Shown: positions 60,558-64,000 of the stretch, piece by piece
How the letters are laid out: every line of letters begins with the position of its first letter
Numbering within the stretch: the first letter of the stretch is position 1
Assembly (NCBI RefSeq): GCF_003390915.1
Contig: NZ_QMEM01000004.1
Coordinates: forward strand, 425,727 to 489,726
Length of the DNA: 64,000 nt
From: Lewinella sp. IMCC34183
Lineage (GTDB): Bacteria; Bacteroidota; Bacteroidia; Chitinophagales; Saprospiraceae
Direction of reading: 5' to 3'
The notes under the pieces: generated by a model
What the model was told of the DNA's origin: nothing
Database searches by the model: none
Seen by the model: the letters and a program-made list of their open reading frames with translations, nothing else
Position numbers and translations under genes: made by a program

Positions 60558-62445
60558 GCTAGAAATTATCGCTACCCGCCGAGTAACCAGCGATGGAGAA
60601 GTTGAATCATTAGAGTTTATAAATGGTCTAAACTTAATCATAGGTCAACCTAATACTGGTAAAACGGTTTGGCTGAAAATGATCGACTTTTGTTTTGGCG
60701 ATGGAGGCTCGATCGAAAAGGCTTTGGGTGACGATTTAATCCTAATAGAAAAATATGTTAGTGTCCAAGTTGATGTTCTAATAAACGAAACGAAGTACAC
60801 ATTTGAAAGGAATTGGACAAAGAAGGGTCAGAGATCTAAGACCATTGTAAATTCTGCTGGATTGTCTACAGAAGAATTTTCTGAATTTGTTCTTGATGCC
60901 CTTGGTATCCCACAACTAAAAATTCCTAAGGGTAATCCGTATATAAATACTTGGAACAGCCTTAGCTTTCGGTCAGTTTTCCGGCACATTTATAGGCAAG
61001 AGAGATTTTGGACAGAGCTGGCAGATAAGCAACCCGAAGCGGATCAATTTGCGTGTCTCGCATTGTTTCTCGGGTTCGCTGAACAACTCTTTCCACAAGA
61101 GTTAAGCGAGATTACTAAGAGTTATAAGCTGATGTCAAATCTGGAGTCTAAAAGAGACCAGTATGAATTGATTTTGGACAAGATTACGCGTGATTTGACA
61201 TCAGAGGATGATGAGGGAGAACTAAGTTTTGCAACATTAATGGAGATTGATGCGCTATCTGATCGTTATCAAACCCAATTGAATAATCTGTTAGTTTCTA
61301 GGGAAAATGAAATAAAGGAGCAATTAAATAGAAATTCGAATAGAAATAGTACTCTATTGATTTCTGATTTATCCAATAAGCGGCAGGAACTCGTTGCAAG
61401 ACTGGTTGAGGCGCAAAAAGAATTAAGCTCTTTTATAAATAAACTTAGTGAAGTTTCAGAATTAGAATTACGACTTGTAAATGAAGTAAATAGACTTAAG
61501 CGAACTGGTCTTGCTAGCATACTTTCAAATTTAAAGATTACTCACTGTCCAGCTTGTGATCAATCAGTGAAACATCTAAAGCCAGTAGACGATGATCACT
61601 GCTTTCTATGCCATCAATATATTGAGCATGTTGATTCATATGATGATCGTCTTGAAATAGAAATTAAGCAAATAAATATTGAACAGAAAGAGCTAAAGAA
61701 TTTGCGGGAAGACACAGAACGGGCTATTAATGAAGGCAGTGAAAGAGTTAGAAATATTGAAAAATCTATCAGGCAGTTAGATCAGGAAATTGCGCCTTTG
61801 AAAAATTCCTTGTCAATATTTACAAATGAACAACTTTCTGTGATTGATAGCAGAAGAGGTCAAATCGTAGAAAAACTAGAGAATCTCAGAAGAATAAGAC
61901 TAAATGTTTTAGAGAAAAACGAATTGTCGACTTCAATTGGTAATGTTGAGAAGGAAATTCAACGTATCGAAAAATTAGCTCAACGTAAATTATCCAACAT
62001 AGCTTATTCAAATGTGGCGCAAGACCTTGAAGAAGGTATGAATAGTTATTTGGGTCAGATTAATCGGCTCTCTCCTGGTGTTTGGAATCAGGGAAGAGTT
62101 CAATTTTCTATATCATCTAAAGGGTTCAATTTTTATGTTGGCGATAAAAGTTGGCTTTCACTTAGTGCAACTCTTAAGGCGTATTTTTTACTAGCCTATC
62201 ACTTTGGATTATTGCACATATCCCAATTTGAAAAATTTTACTATCCAAAGATTATTATACTTGATTTCCCGATGCAATTTGAAAGCGAAGAAATCAATTC
62301 ATCTACATTGAACTATATGATTGAACCTTTTAAGGCGCTATTAGATAAGTTGGATGGACAGGTAATAATCGCAGGTCGAAACTTCCAAATTGAGGGCGAT
62401 GCAGTAAACACTATAGTTTTGCAGAAAGTCTATACAAATAATTAA
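60550..62445 (+). CDS. Cassette 3: SMC-like ABC ATPase (LmuB / DUF3732-like)
   Basis: The 631-residue ATPase begins FINGLNLIIGQPNTGKTVWL (Walker A at residues 32-39) and ends with a Walker B, KIIILDFPMQF (about residue 567), preceded by a signature-like SLSATLKAYFLL. The middle is a long coiled coil with a zinc-hook-like turn, CPAC near residue 333 and CFLC near residue 351. This is the SMC/Rad50 layout of LmuB, DdmC and DUF3732 proteins. The stop codon is only two bases before element D. It is the sensor/motor partner of the upstream nuclease. Confidence 0.75.
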   Translation: MSKLEIIATRRVTSDGEVESLEFINGLNLIIGQPNTGKTVWLKMIDFCFGDGGSIEKALGDDLILIEKYVSVQVDVLINETKYTFERNWTKKGQRSKTIVNSAGLSTEEFSEFVLDALGIPQLKIPKGNPYINTWNSLSFRSVFRHIYRQERFWTELADKQPEADQFACLALFLGFAEQLFPQELSEITKSYKLMSNLESKRDQYELILDKITRDLTSEDDEGELSFATLMEIDALSDRYQTQLNNLLVSRENEIKEQLNRNSNRNSTLLISDLSNKRQELVARLVEAQKELSSFINKLSEVSELELRLVNEVNRLKRTGLASILSNLKITHCPACDQSVKHLKPVDDDHCFLCHQYIEHVDSYDDRLEIEIKQINIEQKELKNLREDTERAINEGSERVRNIEKSIRQLDQEIAPLKNSLSIFTNEQLSVIDSRRGQIVEKLENLRRIRLNVLEKNELSTSIGNVEKEIQRIEKLAQRKLSNIAYSNVAQDLEEGMNSYLGQINRLSPGVWNQGRVQFSISSKGFNFYVGDKSWLSLSATLKAYFLLAYHFGLLHISQFEKFYYPKIIILDFPMQFESEEINSSTLNYMIEPFKALLDKLDGQVIIAGRNFQIEGDAVNTIVLQKVYTNN

Positions 62446-62446
62446 A

Positions 62447-62588
62447 TGCGGCGAACACCGCCTACCACGCACAGCCGCCGGTTAAGTTCTTTGGTGCTAG
62501 CATTGCTTTAGAAGCGCTCGTAATGAATGCCGGTACCCGTAGAGTTTGCTGGTGAAGGCGGCCGTCGGGTAGGCCCCCGTTGGGCGAC
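62447..62588 (+). repeat. attC-like element D
   Basis: Left end TGCGGCGAAC (62447-62456), right end GTTGGGCGA (62579-62587). ACC-GCCTACC follows the left end and GGTAGGC-CCCC precedes the right end. An inner stem pairs ACAGCCGCC with GGCGGCCGT at eight of nine positions. About three quarters of positions match element C by eye. Confidence 0.7.
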
Positions 62589-62708
62589 AGCCTGCCATTA
62601 AAGGCAGGCCGTAACACTACTTCCTTTATCCAGTAAAGTCAGATTGAACTATATATTGCAATGTATAAGATTGAGCGACGTTATTCCTGAGCTCAAAGGT
62701 TTATAATT

Positions 62709-63743
62709 ATGTCGATGAGGTGGGAAAGCGTATGGATATTTTACGCATGTGTGGCTTGTTTAGGGATCTCTATGAATGGATGCAAGCATGTTGAAAGCAG
62801 TGAAACAGCTATCATATCCCTGAATAGGAAATTTAATCAAATCACAGATTTAGCACCAGGAAATGATAGAATACTGTTTATTGTAGACAGAAACTATATA
62901 TACTATATTAATGATGGACAAGATGCTGCAATCTTTTTGGATAGCCTGCCGAATGCAGAATTCATTGTTTCAAAAGACACTTATGTAAAATCTCGTACAG
63001 AATTGTTCAAAGTAAATCAACTGCGAACTGATCCAAAGTTGTTAATTGTGTCCGAGCCATTTAACATCGATTCTATCGAAAAAATTGAAAAAATTGGAGA
63101 AGCCTTCGAAAATTACAAAGTAATAGATTGTTGTAATGGGGAATGGGGCGGTACGGTAAGCTTTATAAATAAACTTGATACTACACAAGTGAATTCAATA
63201 GAAAGCACGTGTTTGTTGAAGGTTCTATCCGGTCCAGGCTATAATATTATATTAAATTATATGATGCATGGCATGGGATCCAGTTCAATATATAAAATAC
63301 GGTCAATTGATGATCTTCCAGAAAAGGACATTTGCCACAACTTCGGGTTTGATCTAGATTCGTGGACTTTCATGGATAGTACTATGCAAGCCATCGCTAC
63401 AGGTGGATTGAATGAACTCATCTTCGATACAACTGGCGTTGAAATAGTTGATGGTGAAATTATTCAAAATAATGTTTATGTTTTATTAAGATCAAAATGG
63501 CCAGATAGGATGGATCTAAGCATAATTTCTGATGCAGGCCTCACTACGGTAAAATCATATGAATTCCAAAATCAAGAAAATCGACTTTCCATCGGTGGGT
63601 TTCTTACGGCCGACGGATCTCTTTACGTTCGCCAATGTTCATGGGATTATGATCGATTGAAGGAAGGGAAAGGCTACAATAATCAGATAATCATTTATAA
63701 CATAATTACTGATAAATCGAAGAAGATTACAATTGTAAGATAA
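62709..63743 (+). CDS. Cassette 4: lipoprotein-like protein of unknown function
   Basis: The 344-residue protein has a signal ending at a probable lipobox (CLGISMNGC) and a long beta-rich body without a recognisable family. Pairs of cysteines (VIDCCNG and others) are present. It is AT-rich. The stop codon is two bases before the left end of element E. No defence motif was seen. Confidence 0.6.
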   Translation: MSMRWESVWIFYACVACLGISMNGCKHVESSETAIISLNRKFNQITDLAPGNDRILFIVDRNYIYYINDGQDAAIFLDSLPNAEFIVSKDTYVKSRTELFKVNQLRTDPKLLIVSEPFNIDSIEKIEKIGEAFENYKVIDCCNGEWGGTVSFINKLDTTQVNSIESTCLLKVLSGPGYNIILNYMMHGMGSSSIYKIRSIDDLPEKDICHNFGFDLDSWTFMDSTMQAIATGGLNELIFDTTGVEIVDGEIIQNNVYVLLRSKWPDRMDLSIISDAGLTTVKSYEFQNQENRLSIGGFLTADGSLYVRQCSWDYDRLKEGKGYNNQIIIYNIITDKSKKITIVR

Positions 63744-63744
63744 A

Positions 63745-63884
63745 TCGCCCAACAACACGCCAGCGTCAAACCGGCGGTTGAGGGGGTGGGTGTCGAGGAC
63801 GATTTATATTGGGGAATGAAGTTGGTGGCGGTCCGGAGAGCTGGTGGGTGGAGCCGGTCTGCGCCGGCGTAAACGTTCTGCGCA
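63745..63884 (+). repeat. attC-like element E
   Basis: Left end TCGCCCAAC (63745-63753), right end GTTCTGC (63875-63881). ACGCCAGC near the left end pairs with GCCGGCGT near the right end at seven of eight positions, and an inner ACCGGC/GCCGGT stem follows. Spacers are AAC and AAAC. If the integron model is right, the cassette starting here should end with a TTGCGCAGAAC-like sequence outside the window. Confidence 0.6.
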
Positions 63885-63917
63885 ACTAACTAACAGAACC
63901 ATCAAAGCAACCTAATC

Positions 63918-64000
63918 ATGAGAAACTGGCTGAAAATTCTTAAAGCTTACCGACAAGGTAAATTTGATAGGTACTTTTACGGATTAACACCAAGAATGCT
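63918..64000 (+). CDS. Cassette 5: start of a protein, cut by the window edge
   Basis: ATG at 63918 opens a frame of 27 codons to the window edge (MRNWLKILKAYRQGKFDRYF at the start), 37 bases after element E. The charged, AT-rich start is like the other cassette genes. No function can be given. Confidence 0.55.
   Translation, partial: MRNWLKILKAYRQGKFDRYFYGLTPRM

Larger units (their letters stand above)
55473..64000 (+). mobile_element. Integron-like gene cassette array (CALIN-like), truncated at the window edge
   Basis: Five cassettes, all in + orientation, follow one another: about 55607-56702, 56703-58760, 58761-62579, 62580-63875 and 63876 onward. Genes in them are AT-rich, unlike the GC-rich backbone, whereas the separating elements are GC-rich and foldable. 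In cassettes 2-4 each element starts 2-6 bases after the last stop codon. The first bases of a cassette are complementary to the heptamer at its own end (GTTGGGCGA with TCGCCCAAC in cassettes 1, 2 and 4; GTTCGCCGCA with TGCGGCGAAC in cassette 3). No integrase gene and no transposase is seen in the window. Confidence 0.75.

Noticed and set aside
55473..63884. Reading the separating elements as a CRISPR array or as insertion sequences
   Set aside because: Spacers are genes of 0.8-3.7 kb, the repeats are long and diverged, and no cas gene, transposase or target-site duplication is seen.

Overview
This window is a high-GC chromosomal segment of a member of the Bacteroidota. It most likely belongs to the Saprospiria (Lewinella-like), judged from protein families typical of that group: a DUF4175 giant coiled-coil protein, DUF4834, GxGYxYP, a plug-domain-only lipoprotein, an RprX/RprY-like two-component pair and a mevalonate-pathway enzyme. 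Clear Shine-Dalgarno sequences are mostly missing and several promoters look like the TAnnTTTG type of this phylum. The genus is inference; no rRNA or tRNA gene was found.

Layout. 1-9.8 kb: housekeeping and envelope genes (ROK kinase cut by the window edge, peroxiredoxin, LysE exporter, flavin monooxygenase, Crp-like regulator coupled to ruvC, a three-gene envelope operon). 9.8-10.6 kb: gene-free block of repeats and hairpins. 10.6-19.6 kb: thrS, then minus-strand genes for an RND efflux pump with nucleotidase and GtrA, plus TauE and RDD. 19.7-25.4 kb: histidine kinase and response regulator, a PBP4-type peptidase, an ABC-F protein. 25.36-25.81 kb: a cluster of DnaA boxes next to an AT-rich stretch, a strong candidate for the chromosome replication origin. 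25.8-39.5 kb: heme A synthase, Nramp transporter (with a start-codon puzzle), PAS/Fis regulator, DUF4175, RsbW-like kinase, ybeY, and the threonine operon thrA-thrB-thrC. 39.48-39.55 kb: two perfect parS sites, consistent with origin proximity. 39.7-54.8 kb: M1 peptidase, diphosphomevalonate decarboxylase, purine nucleoside phosphorylase, SNF2 helicase, 6-phosphogluconolactonase, rsmG, a pseudouridine synthase, aldehyde dehydrogenase and a DUF892 protein, with several intergenic repeat elements.

54.9-64.0 kb is the most unusual part. After a decayed aldehyde dehydrogenase copy, the sequence becomes an array of AT-rich gene cassettes, all read on the + strand. They are separated by GC-rich, foldable elements of about 135-215 bp that begin with a GCCCAAC-like heptamer a few bases after each stop codon and end with a GTTGGGC-like heptamer. 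The first bases of each cassette are complementary to the heptamer at its own end, and the pair co-varies from cassette to cassette. That is the structural signature of integron gene cassettes with attC sites. No integrase is visible, so within the window this is a CALIN-like array (attC sites without integrase). Two cassettes look like antiphage defence: one encodes a Cap4/DUF4297-type nuclease, a middle component and an SMC-like ABC ATPase (Lamassu / ABC-three-component architecture); another encodes an AbiTii-domain protein and a probable PD-(D/E)XK nuclease. The other cassettes encode an unknown membrane protein, an unknown lipoprotein and a protein cut by the window edge.
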